From positions 1-31,902 of the forward strand of contig JACKEO010000031.1 in assembly GCA_020632955.1 (NCBI GenBank): a DNA stretch of 31,902 bases. The letters are read 5' to 3'. The stretch comes from Alphaproteobacteria bacterium (lineage in GTDB: Bacteria > Myxococcota_A > UBA796 > GCA-2862545). Positions 15,606-22,873 of the stretch are shown here, one piece after another. Every line of letters begins with the position of its first letter. Position 1 is the stretch's first letter. The position numbers were made by a program, and so were the translations under genes. A model generated the notes under the pieces. It had not been told where the DNA came from, searched no databases, and saw nothing but the letters and a program-made list of their open reading frames with translations.

Positions 15606-17627
15606 GTGCGACGGCTGCTCCTGCTGAGCCTGATGGCGTGCGGCGACGCCGTGGACGCGCCGGTCGCGACCCCGGAGGTCGGCCCGTCGCCGGGCGAGCC
15701 CGTGGCGCTGGCCACGCCGGCCGAGGCCTTCGCCGCGGCCGAGGAGGCTGCGGGCGTGCCCCGGGGCCTGCTCGCCGCCCTGGCCCGGGTGCACACGGGC
15801 GTGCAGATGGTGCAGCCCCTCGAGGAGCACCCGGGGCGGCCCGGGCGCTGTGGCGTGCTGGGCCTGCCGGTCGATCTCGTGGCCGAGGCCGCGGCGCGCG
15901 CGGGCGTAGGCGAGCACGCCGCCTGCCACACGCTCGACGCCCACCTCCGAGCCGGCGCCTTCCAGCTCGCGGCGTGGGCGGCCGAGGCCGGCGTGGCGGC
16001 AGACGGCCACGCCGCCTGGGCGCCGGTGGTGGCCCGCTGGGGAGGCGTGGCCCACCACCCGGAGGCCGCCGCCGAGCAGGTGGCGCGCGTGTACGACGCC
16101 CTGCGCGGCGGGGTGCGCGTGGAGGGGGCGCTGCTGGGCAAGGTCGACGTGGTGCCCGACTTCGCCGCACCCGTGGAGGCCGGCCGTCGCGGGGTGGACT
16201 TCGCCTCGGCGAAGTGGCGCGCGTCGCCCAACTTCAACAGCCGGGGGTCCTTCGATCCCGAGCTGGTCATCATCCACACCTGCGAGGGTGCCTACAGCGG
16301 CTGCTGGAGCTGGCTGGTGAACAGCGGCAGCGGTGTCAGCGCCCACTACGTGGTCGACGAGGCGGGGTCGGAGGTCAGCCAGCTCGTGGCCGAGGCCAAC
16401 CGGGCCTGGCACATCTCGGCCACCTACGACTGCAAGCTCAACAGCAACACGCGGTGCGACCTGTCCGGCGTGGGCTCCAACAGCTTCACCATCGGCATCG
16501 AGCACGGCGGCAGCGCCTCGCAGACCAGCTTCTCCACGGGGCAGATCCAGACGAGCGCCGAGCTCCTGTGTGACATCACGCGGCGGCAGGGCATCCCGCT
16601 CGACGCCTACCACGTGGTGGCGCACGGCCAGCTCCAGCCGGCCAACCGCATCGACCCCGGTCCCAACTGGCCCTGGAGCGACTACCTCCGGCGGGCCAAG
16701 GCGGCGTGCGGGGGTGGGGGGCCCGTCACGCCGCCTGCGGGCCAGCGCATCATCGACAGCAACAACGCCGCCAACCCGTCGGGTGATGCCGAGATGGTGG
16801 TGAGCTCGGCGTGGGTCTCGTCGGCCAACGTCAGCGGCTACTGGAACACCGGCTACTACGTGGCCCCCACCGAGGCGGTCTCCGACCCCGCCCACTTCCG
16901 CTTCCGCACCACCGCACCCACCTGCTACACGGTGGAGGCGTGGTGGACGGCGGCCACGGATCGCGCGCCGAACGCCACCTTCCTCGGCTGGAACGCCGCA
17001 GGGGCCGAGGTGGGCCGCAGGTCGGTCGACCAGCGCGGGCTCGGCAGCCAGTGGGTCACCCTGGGCGACTGGCTGTTCACCACCGGCTGGAACGAGGTGG
17101 TGCTGTCGCGGTGGACCACGCCCGGCGCCTACGTGGTGGCCGACGCCGTGCGCCTCACGCCGTCCACGGCCTGCCCGGGCGGTGGCGGCGGCCCCCCCGA
17201 TCCCTGCAGCGTCGACAGCGACGGCGACGGCGCGAACGACTGCGTCGACCAGTGCCCCTCCGACCCGGCGAAGGCCGTGCCGGGCGCCTGCGGCTGCGGC
17301 GTGTCCGATGCCGATGCCGACGGCGACGGCGTGGCCTCGTGCGACGACAACTGCCCCGGGGTCTTCAACCCCGCCCAGCGCGATGCCGACGACGACAGCG
17401 TGGGCGACGCCTGCGACCCTGATGGGGGCGACACGGCCTGGGATCCGGGGGCCACCGGCGACACCAGCACCACCCCGGATGCGCCCGACGACACCGACAC
17501 GGGCAGCGGCGGCGGCAGCAAGCCGCCGGGCAATGGCGGGGGGGCCGCCTGCGCCCAGGGCGGGGCTGCATCGGGCGGGTGGCTGCTGCTCGCGCTCCTG
17601 CTGGTGCCGCTGAGAAGGCGCCGCTGA
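15606..17627 (+). CDS. Modular secreted N-acetylmuramoyl-L-alanine amidase
   Basis: A 673-residue multidomain protein. A short lipobox signal (MRRLLLLSLMAC, Cys12) is followed by a helical domain (about 35-190) that recalls lysozyme-like transglycosylases but has VHTG where a catalytic Glu would be expected. The amidase_2 domain (about 205-380) has the zinc ligands His224, His340 and Asp350. A golvesin/xanthan-lyase-like beta domain follows (about 385-525), then thrombospondin type-3 calcium-binding repeats (DSDGDGANDCVDQCP and similar). The C-terminus is a MYXO-CTERM-like tail (Cys, WLLLALLLVPL, RRRR). It probably cleaves stem peptides from peptidoglycan at or beyond the cell surface. GTG 15606 has AGGAGG four bases upstream and yields a cleaner signal than ATG 15585. 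The gene overlaps the next by 49 bases if that starts at 17579. Confidence 0.93.
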   Translation: MRRLLLLSLMACGDAVDAPVATPEVGPSPGEPVALATPAEAFAAAEEAAGVPRGLLAALARVHTGVQMVQPLEEHPGRPGRCGVLGLPVDLVAEAAARAGVGEHAACHTLDAHLRAGAFQLAAWAAEAGVAADGHAAWAPVVARWGGVAHHPEAAAEQVARVYDALRGGVRVEGALLGKVDVVPDFAAPVEAGRRGVDFASAKWRASPNFNSRGSFDPELVIIHTCEGAYSGCWSWLVNSGSGVSAHYVVDEAGSEVSQLVAEANRAWHISATYDCKLNSNTRCDLSGVGSNSFTIGIEHGGSASQTSFSTGQIQTSAELLCDITRRQGIPLDAYHVVAHGQLQPANRIDPGPNWPWSDYLRRAKAACGGGGPVTPPAGQRIIDSNNAANPSGDAEMVVSSAWVSSANVSGYWNTGYYVAPTEAVSDPAHFRFRTTAPTCYTVEAWWTAATDRAPNATFLGWNAAGAEVGRRSVDQRGLGSQWVTLGDWLFTTGWNEVVLSRWTTPGAYVVADAVRLTPSTACPGGGGGPPDPCSVDSDGDGANDCVDQCPSDPAKAVPGACGCGVSDADADGDGVASCDDNCPGVFNPAQRDADDDSVGDACDPDGGDTAWDPGATGDTSTTPDAPDDTDTGSGGGSKPPGNGGGAACAQGGAASGGWLLLALLLVPLRRRR

Positions 17628-19189
17628 CCGGGTCCGAGGCGCCTCCGTCGTCCACCCTGGCGCCGCGGGCGGCAGGCCTCCTGGTGGGCCTGCTCGCCTG
17701 CGTGGGGCTGGCGGTGCGTCTGCAGGCCTGGGCCGACGGGGCCGCCCCCGACGAGCTGGGCACGGTGCAGCCCGGAGACTTCCTGGCCGTGCTGCTCGAT
17801 CCGGAGGCGGGCGTGAACCCGCCGGTGTGGCGTCTGCTCACCAACCCCTGGCTGCCGGACTGGTCCAGCCTGCGGGCGGGCCGCGTGATCGCGCTGGCCT
17901 GCGGCGTGGCAGGGATCCCGGCGGCGGGCTGGCTGGGCTGGCGCGCGGGAGGTCGGAGCGCGCTGGCGGCCACGCTGGCGGCCGCGCTCGTGGCGCTGCA
18001 CCCGGTGCACGTGGTGTGGTCGACGATGTTCCGGGTCTACACCCTGGCCTTCCTGCTCATGACCCTGCACCTGGGCCTCGTCGGCCGGTGGCTGGAGCGA
18101 CCGGAGGGGCGCGGTCGCATGGCGGCGGTCGTGGCGACCGCCGCGGTGCTGCCGTGGCTGCACTACGTCACCGTGCCCTGGCTGGTGGGCGTGGGACTCG
18201 GGGCCGCCCTGGTCGTGCCGGGCGCGCGCCGGCTGCCGCTGCTCTACGTCCCGGCGGCGCTGGGCACGGCGCCGTTGGCCTGGGCGGTCCTCACGCAGCC
18301 CGATCGACGGGTGGAGCACCTCGAGCCGGCGGCGTCCACGCTGGCCAAGGTGCTCGGCACCGGGCTGCACGCCCCTTCCGTGGTGATCGGGCAGGGCGGC
18401 CGCCTGCTGCGCGCGCTGGGGGGGAGCGGCCTGTCGAGCCAGGCGTGGATGGCGTGGCTCGTGGTGGCGTCGCTGCTGCTCGGGCTGGGCGCGTGGCGGC
18501 GGCTGGCGCCCGAGGCCCGCCTGGCCTGGCTCTCCACGGCGGCCGTGGGCGTGGCGGTGCTCGGGCTCGCGCGCATCCAGTACGTGCGCACCCCCACGGC
18601 GGTCTTCGTGCTGGTGGGGCTCGCCCCGTGGCTGGGGGCACTCCCCGGGGTCGTGCCGTGGCGTGGCGCGTGGCGCGCGGTGCGCATGGTGGCCGTCGCG
18701 GCGCTGCTGGGCCTGCTGGGTGCGGCGCTGCGCGTCGATCTGCCGGCCGCGCTCGCCCAGGCGCGCGCGCGGGATGCCTGGCTGGAGGTGCTGGACGGCC
18801 TGATCGGCACGGGATCGCTCCCGGCCCCCGAGGGCGTGCTCCACCTCACGCCGTCGTACGCGGCCAGCTTCCTCTGGTTCCACGCCACCCGCCTGCACCC
18901 GGCGCGTCACCAGGCGCGGGGACCGTGCCGGGGCGCCGGGAGCTGCTTCGAGGCGGGTCCCTGGGTGTTCCGCGGCGTGGACGGCCCCGACGGCCTCCAG
19001 GGCGTCGTCGTCAGCGTGGACGACCATCCCTCGCCGGTGTGGGACGCCACCTGCGCCCGGCTGCCGTCGGGCGCCGGGTGGCACGCCTGGCGCTGCGGGG
19101 AGGAGCCCACCGCGGCGACGCCCGGGTCGCTGGCGCCGCCGGCGGAGGAGGGCGGACTCAGTTCGTCCGCGCCAGCTCCTCGTCGATGA
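17579..19189 (+). CDS. GT-C-like polytopic membrane protein
   Basis: About 536 residues with roughly ten membrane helices and a soluble C-terminal part (about 405-536) containing four Cys. After helix 1 an acidic pair appears in APDELGTVQPGDF, and later HPVHVVWSTMFRVYTLAFLL, both in positions typical of ArnT/PMT-type (GT-C) glycosyltransferases, which use lipid-phosphate sugars and an acidic residue in the first outer loop. I infer that class from layout, not from a firm motif. The start is uncertain: GTG 17579 overlaps the amidase gene, while a CTG at 17624 with GAGAAGG five bases upstream sits on the amidase stop. Translational coupling is likely. The 3' end runs 32 bases into the end of the convergent DsbA-like gene. 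Confidence 0.8.
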   Translation: MAAARAPAGAAEKAPLTGSEAPPSSTLAPRAAGLLVGLLACVGLAVRLQAWADGAAPDELGTVQPGDFLAVLLDPEAGVNPPVWRLLTNPWLPDWSSLRAGRVIALACGVAGIPAAGWLGWRAGGRSALAATLAAALVALHPVHVVWSTMFRVYTLAFLLMTLHLGLVGRWLERPEGRGRMAAVVATAAVLPWLHYVTVPWLVGVGLGAALVVPGARRLPLLYVPAALGTAPLAWAVLTQPDRRVEHLEPAASTLAKVLGTGLHAPSVVIGQGGRLLRALGGSGLSSQAWMAWLVVASLLLGLGAWRRLAPEARLAWLSTAAVGVAVLGLARIQYVRTPTAVFVLVGLAPWLGALPGVVPWRGAWRAVRMVAVAALLGLLGAALRVDLPAALAQARARDAWLEVLDGLIGTGSLPAPEGVLHLTPSYAASFLWFHATRLHPARHQARGPCRGAGSCFEAGPWVFRGVDGPDGLQGVVVSVDDHPSPVWDATCARLPSGAGWHAWRCGEEPTAATPGSLAPPAEEGGLSSSAPAPRR

Positions 19190-20204
19190 GCTTGGCGAAG
19201 GCCTCGAAGGGCTGCGCGCCGCCCACGAAGCGGCCGTTCACGAAGAAGCCCGGGGTGCCCTCGACGCCCACGCGCTGGCCGGCCGCCTGATCGAGGCTCA
19301 CGGTGGCGCCGTGCTTGCCCGACGACAGGCAGGTCTCGAAGGCGCCCGCGTCGAGGCCGAGATCCTTGGCGTACGACACGAGCTGGCCCTCGCCCAGGGC
19401 GTCCTGGTTGGCGAAGAGCTTGTCGTGGAACTCCCAGAACTTGCCGCTCTCGTGGGCGCAGAGGGCCGCCTCGGCCGCCTTCTTCGCGTTGCGGTGGAAG
19501 TCGAGCGGGAAGTTGCGGAAGACGATGCGCACCTTGTCGCCGTACTTGGCGGTGACCTCGTCGACCGTGGCGGCGGCGCGGCTGCAGTAGGGGCACTCGA
19601 AGTCGCTGAACTCCACGATGGTGATCGGCGCCGACGCGGAGCCCTTCGTGGGGGCGCCGGCGGGGATCTCCACCTCGAAGCGCGGGGGATCGAGCATCAC
19701 CTTCACGTTCGAGGCCGCCTTCAGCTCCTCGAGGAAGGCCTGCATGCGCTCGCCGCGATTCCGCTGCTCGAGGAAGGCGGTGATCTTGCCGCGGACGTCC
19801 TCGAGGGTGGCGCCGCCCAGGCGGGGCTTGCTCTGCTCGTAGAGGGCGAGGATGTCGGCCTCGGCGGGCACCGCCGCCTTCGCCTCGACCTCGGCCTTGA
19901 GCAGCGCGTCCTCGGTGACGCCGCGCTTGCCGGCCTCGGCGGCGAACAGCTTGGCGGCGATCATCTGCTCGAGGGCCGACATGCGGACCTCGTACATCTC
20001 CTGGCGCTTCTTCATGATCTCGGCGCCGGCCTCGGCGTCGACCGCCGACATCGGGATGGGCTCGCCGTTCACCGTGGCCGCCACGTCGGAGGAGGACGAC
20101 GAGGGCGCCGCGGGCGTGGTGGCCTGCGGGGCCGCCTGGGCGTCGGTGGGGGCGGGCGTGGCGCCGCAGGCGCCGAGGAGGAGGCTCAGGAGGAGGTGTC
20201 GCAC
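19158..20204 (-). CDS. DsbA-fold lipoprotein with SurA-like N-terminal domain
   Basis: A 348-residue lipoprotein (lipobox LLLGAC, Cys13). After an Ala/Ser/Pro-rich tether, residues about 40-165 resemble the helical chaperone domain of SurA/PpiC-type proteins (VAATVNGEPIPMSAVDAE). The C-terminal half is a thioredoxin_4/DsbA domain with CPYC at 204-207 and the cis-Pro loop in VEGTPGFFVNG. DsbA-type domains oxidise or isomerise protein disulfides; a chaperone domain could present unfolded substrates. Cys-rich secreted proteins encoded nearby (kelch, VWA, MopE-like, the 99-residue lipoprotein) are plausible clients (inference). The start is GTG with GAGGG three bases upstream. No clear promoter is seen, although TGGACA occurs about 50 bases before the start. 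Confidence 0.93.
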   Translation of the reverse strand: MRHLLLSLLLGACGATPAPTDAQAAPQATTPAAPSSSSSDVAATVNGEPIPMSAVDAEAGAEIMKKRQEMYEVRMSALEQMIAAKLFAAEAGKRGVTEDALLKAEVEAKAAVPAEADILALYEQSKPRLGGATLEDVRGKITAFLEQRNRGERMQAFLEELKAASNVKVMLDPPRFEVEIPAGAPTKGSASAPITIVEFSDFECPYCSRAAATVDEVTAKYGDKVRIVFRNFPLDFHRNAKKAAEAALCAHESGKFWEFHDKLFANQDALGEGQLVSYAKDLGLDAGAFETCLSSGKHGATVSLDQAAGQRVGVEGTPGFFVNGRFVGGAQPFEAFAKLIDEELARTN

Positions 20205-20329
20205 AGGCCCTCGGGGGCGGGGGGAGAGCCTGCCTCACACCGTGGGGCGGTCCTGTCCACGCGGCCGCAGGGAGGCGGTCGGTCCGACCACGCCGCGGCG
20301 CGCGGTCGCCGTGGCCGGGGCTGCCCCGA

Positions 20330-20815
20330 TCAGCTCGGTGGGATCGTGCCCTCGAAGGCCGACAGGTACAGGATGGCGGCCTCGCGCGACGGCGCGGCCT
20401 CGAAGACGTCGATCGCGTGCTTCAGCAGGTCGGACCGGCCGATGATGCCGACGAGCCGACCCTCGCCGTCCACCACGGGGAGCCGCCGGATGGGGTGCTG
20501 CAGGAAGAGGTGGGCCACCGTGAGGTAGTGGGTCTCGGGCAGCACGGTGCGCACGTCGCGGCTCATGACGTGCTCGACGAGGTGGGAGGGCAGGCGCTCC
20601 ACCACGGCGTGCACCAGCGCCTTGATGCAGTCCTTCTCGGACAGCATGCCCACGACACGGCGGTCGGCGTCCACCACGGGGGCGCCCGAGAGTCCCTTGC
20701 GGACCAGCATCTTCACCGTGTCGTAGACGCGATCGTCGGGGCGCACCGTGCGGACGCTCGTCTGCATCAGGTCCCGCGCGATGAGCATGGACGGCTGGCG
20801 GCTCCTCGAGTTCAT
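20330..20815 (-). CDS. CBS-pair protein
   Basis: A 161-residue protein made almost only of two CBS domains (about 12-70 and 80-140), with the typical core segments LSGAPVVDADRRVVGMLSEKD and RRLPVVDGEGRLVGIIGRSDL. Paired CBS domains bind adenine nucleotides and sense energy status; stand-alone pairs usually regulate a partner protein. No partner is encoded next to it in an evident operon. GAGGGGG six bases before ATG 20815 supports this start; ATG at codon 10 is an alternative. The gene lies between the DsbA-like gene and the monooxygenase operon, all on the minus strand, with gaps of 125 and 186 bases. Confidence 0.93.
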   Translation of the reverse strand: MNSRSRQPSMLIARDLMQTSVRTVRPDDRVYDTVKMLVRKGLSGAPVVDADRRVVGMLSEKDCIKALVHAVVERLPSHLVEHVMSRDVRTVLPETHYLTVAHLFLQHPIRRLPVVDGEGRLVGIIGRSDLLKHAIDVFEAAPSREAAILYLSAFEGTIPPS

Positions 20816-20857
20816 GGTGCACCCCCTCGTGCCTGTGGTGGGCCTCCTCCACGTCGG

Positions 20858-20863
20858 ACGCTA
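20858..20863 (-). promoter_or_regulatory. -10-like hexamer before the CBS gene
   Basis: TAGCGT on the minus strand, 42 bases before the start codon, further than for the other genes. No good -35 is seen. Confidence 0.35.
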
Positions 20864-20876
20864 GCACGCGCGCCCC

Positions 20877-20894
20877 ACCGGACTTCATTCCGGT
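20877..20894. repeat. Perfect inverted repeat upstream of the CBS gene
   Basis: ACCGGA-CTTCAT-TCCGGT: six-base arms and a six-base loop, 13 bases upstream of the -10-like hexamer. It could be an operator of the CBS gene, or a weak terminator of the operon ending at 21002. Confidence 0.35.
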
Positions 20895-21001
20895 ACGCCC
20901 GAGGAGTGAGGGGAAAGCGTCAGGAACACGTAGATCGACTGCGCGAGGCTATCGATCTCCGCTGCGTGGTGCGTGCGCACGGTGGCGCGCGGGCCCCTCG
21001 A

Positions 21002-21301
21002 TCAGGGGCTGGCCGGGCACGACCAGACGCGTGCGCACACCGCCGGCGGCGTGACCACCTCGTCCTCGCAGCGCCACCCGGCGGGCTCCACGCACACCCG
21101 CGCGGCCTCCGAGCGGTAGTCGCAGTCCACCTTCGGCGGCAGGGCGGAGGTCTCGCGGCCCTCGTCGCGGCAGTGATCCGGCTCGGTGGTGCCGCACTGG
21201 TCCACCCAGGTGGCGCACCACCGATCGGTGTAGACGTCGGCGAACTCCTCGGGGAGGGGACCGCAGGCGGCGAGCAGCAGCAGGGGCGTCAGGCGCGTCA
21301 T
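21002..21301 (-). CDS. Small Cys-rich lipoprotein
   Basis: A 99-residue product starting MTRLTPLLLLAACG, with lipidated Cys13. Eight further Cys follow in the 86-residue mature part (RWCATW, DQCGT, HCRDE, DCDY, VCVE, RCED, VCARVW, SCPAS), probably forming four disulfides. I do not recognise the family. The ATG lies 11 bases after the stop of the PHP gene on the same strand, so it is the last gene of that operon. No strong ribosome site is visible, suggesting coupling to the upstream gene. A role as ligand-binding or electron/metal-handling partner of the operon enzymes is a guess. Confidence 0.82.
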   Translation of the reverse strand: MTRLTPLLLLAACGPLPEEFADVYTDRWCATWVDQCGTTEPDHCRDEGRETSALPPKVDCDYRSEAARVCVEPAGWRCEDEVVTPPAVCARVWSCPASP

Positions 21302-21312
21302 GGGGCCCGCAG

Positions 21313-22863
21313 CTAGCACGGTGGCCGACCCCGGCCACGACGCACCCGCAGGAGCATCAGGGCCAGCAGCGCGAGGGGAGCCGCCGGGGTGCTCGTGCGG
21401 CAGCCGCAGGCCGGTGGGTCCACCTCGGGCTTGCAGCAGTCGGGTCCCACGTCCACGGGGTCGGGGGCGCGCACCCACACGTAGGAGGCGAGGGTGCGCG
21501 GGAGGCCGTCGCGCAGCACCTGGGCGCGCACCCGCGTCTCGCCGTCGTCGGGGGCCTGCACCACCCAGGTGTGGGTGAGCGTGCCGTCCTCCAGGGGGAG
21601 GGACGGGCCGGCCGGCTCGCCGTCCTGGATCAGCTCGAGCACGTCGCCGGGCGCGCCGCCCGTCACCGTGGCGGTGAAGCGCACCTCGGCCGCCCGCAGC
21701 ACCTTGGCGTCGCGGGGCGGGTCGGTGACCAGCTCCAGCATCGGATCGTCGGGTCCGCCCAGCTTCACCACCGTGCGTCCGGCGCGCAGGCCGGCGAGCA
21801 GGGCCTCGGTGGACAGGGCGTCGGCCTGCACCAGCGTGGTGGGCGAGCCGAGCGGGCTGTTCGCGAAGACCACCGGCGTGGTGCCGCCCGTGTGGTCGTC
21901 GCTGCCCCCCAGGGCCGTGGGGTGGGCGCCCGCGTCGCACCAGGCCTCCCAGAGCGGCAGGGCCCCCGCGAGCAGGGCGGTGCCGGTGCCGTCGAGGCTC
22001 GTGGTCTGCACCTCCAGGCCGTCGAGCGTGACCACGTCCACCTCATGGGCCCAGGCGCAGCCCCAGCACAGGTCGCCGAGGGCCAGCGTGGGGTGGGTGG
22101 GTGCGAAGAGCCCGCCCTGGGCGTGCACCTGGGCGATCGCCTCGTCGGCCCGCAGGCCGCGGGCGCCCACGTGGAAGGGCACGTGGTCGGTGATGCCGAT
22201 GGCGTTGGCGTGACCGCGGTACGTGGTCCACTCGATGCCGGGCACCAGCAGCACGCCGGGATGACGCGCCTGCACCGCCGACAGCAGCTGGAGGTGGGCG
22301 GTGGTGTCGTGCTCGCTGATCTCCACGAAGTCGAGCCCCACCTGCTCCGCGGCCGTGGCGATCTCGTCGAGGGTGGGGCGGGCGTCGCCCGAGTGCACCG
22401 AGTGCACGTGGAAGTCGCCGGCGTACCAGCCTGGCACGTCGAGCAGGGGGGCGGCCGGCACGTAGGCCCCGCGATCGGGGTCGGCGGGCAGCGTGGGCGT
22501 GTCGCGGAAGTGCAGCTCCACCCGGTAGGTGCCGCCGCCGTAGGGGTCGTTGGGCACGCCCAGCAGGATCTCCCAGGTGCCGGGCGTCATCGGGCCGGTG
22601 CGGTAGCCGGGGGAGGCGGCGTCGGCGCCCACCACGGCGGGCCGGGGGTTCGAGCCGTTCCAGCCACGGAAGTCGCCCTCGGGCGCGAAGAGCCCCCAGT
22701 CGGTGGCGATGCCCTCCGGGGCGTCGGTGTGGACGAGCTCCAGCTCCGCCACGCCCGCGGGCAGCTCGAAGGGCAGGAAGGCGAAGGCGCCCTCGGCGGG
22801 GAGCGGACCCTCCAGCACGAGGTCGGGGGCAGCGAGCGCGGCGCCGAGCAGGAGGGGGATCAC
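21313..22863 (-). CDS. CehA/McbA-type PHP metallohydrolase with sorting tail
   Basis: A 516-residue secreted protein. A short signal (MIPLLLGAALAA) precedes a beta-rich N-terminal domain (to about 140). The PHP domain carries the metal-site motifs GDFHVHSVHSGD (His152, His154), EISEHDTT, VPGIEWTT, GHANAIG, APTHP and GGSDDH (His324). These match the CehA/McbA branch, whose founder hydrolyses carbaryl; the true substrate here is unknown. After another beta domain the C-terminus has CCKPEVDPPACGC, a hydrophobic stretch and an Arg cluster, like a MYXO-CTERM tail, but with a few extra residues ending in Cys. The start is GTG 22863, ten bases from the stop of the monooxygenase gene. Confidence 0.92.
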   Translation of the reverse strand: MIPLLLGAALAAPDLVLEGPLPAEGAFAFLPFELPAGVAELELVHTDAPEGIATDWGLFAPEGDFRGWNGSNPRPAVVGADAASPGYRTGPMTPGTWEILLGVPNDPYGGGTYRVELHFRDTPTLPADPDRGAYVPAAPLLDVPGWYAGDFHVHSVHSGDARPTLDEIATAAEQVGLDFVEISEHDTTAHLQLLSAVQARHPGVLLVPGIEWTTYRGHANAIGITDHVPFHVGARGLRADEAIAQVHAQGGLFAPTHPTLALGDLCWGCAWAHEVDVVTLDGLEVQTTSLDGTGTALLAGALPLWEAWCDAGAHPTALGGSDDHTGGTTPVVFANSPLGSPTTLVQADALSTEALLAGLRAGRTVVKLGGPDDPMLELVTDPPRDAKVLRAAEVRFTATVTGGAPGDVLELIQDGEPAGPSLPLEDGTLTHTWVVQAPDDGETRVRAQVLRDGLPRTLASYVWVRAPDPVDVGPDCCKPEVDPPACGCRTSTPAAPLALLALMLLRVRRGRGRPPC

Positions 22864-22873
22864 GCCGGCCGCC

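Noticed and set aside
20277..20289. GGTCGG-T-CCGACC palindrome before the DsbA-like gene
   Set aside because: A one-base centre and six-base arms are easily found by chance in DNA this GC-rich, and no promoter box adjoins it.
22640..22665. GGTTCGAG-like T-loop sequence
   Set aside because: It is inside the PHP-domain gene and no tRNA arms surround it.
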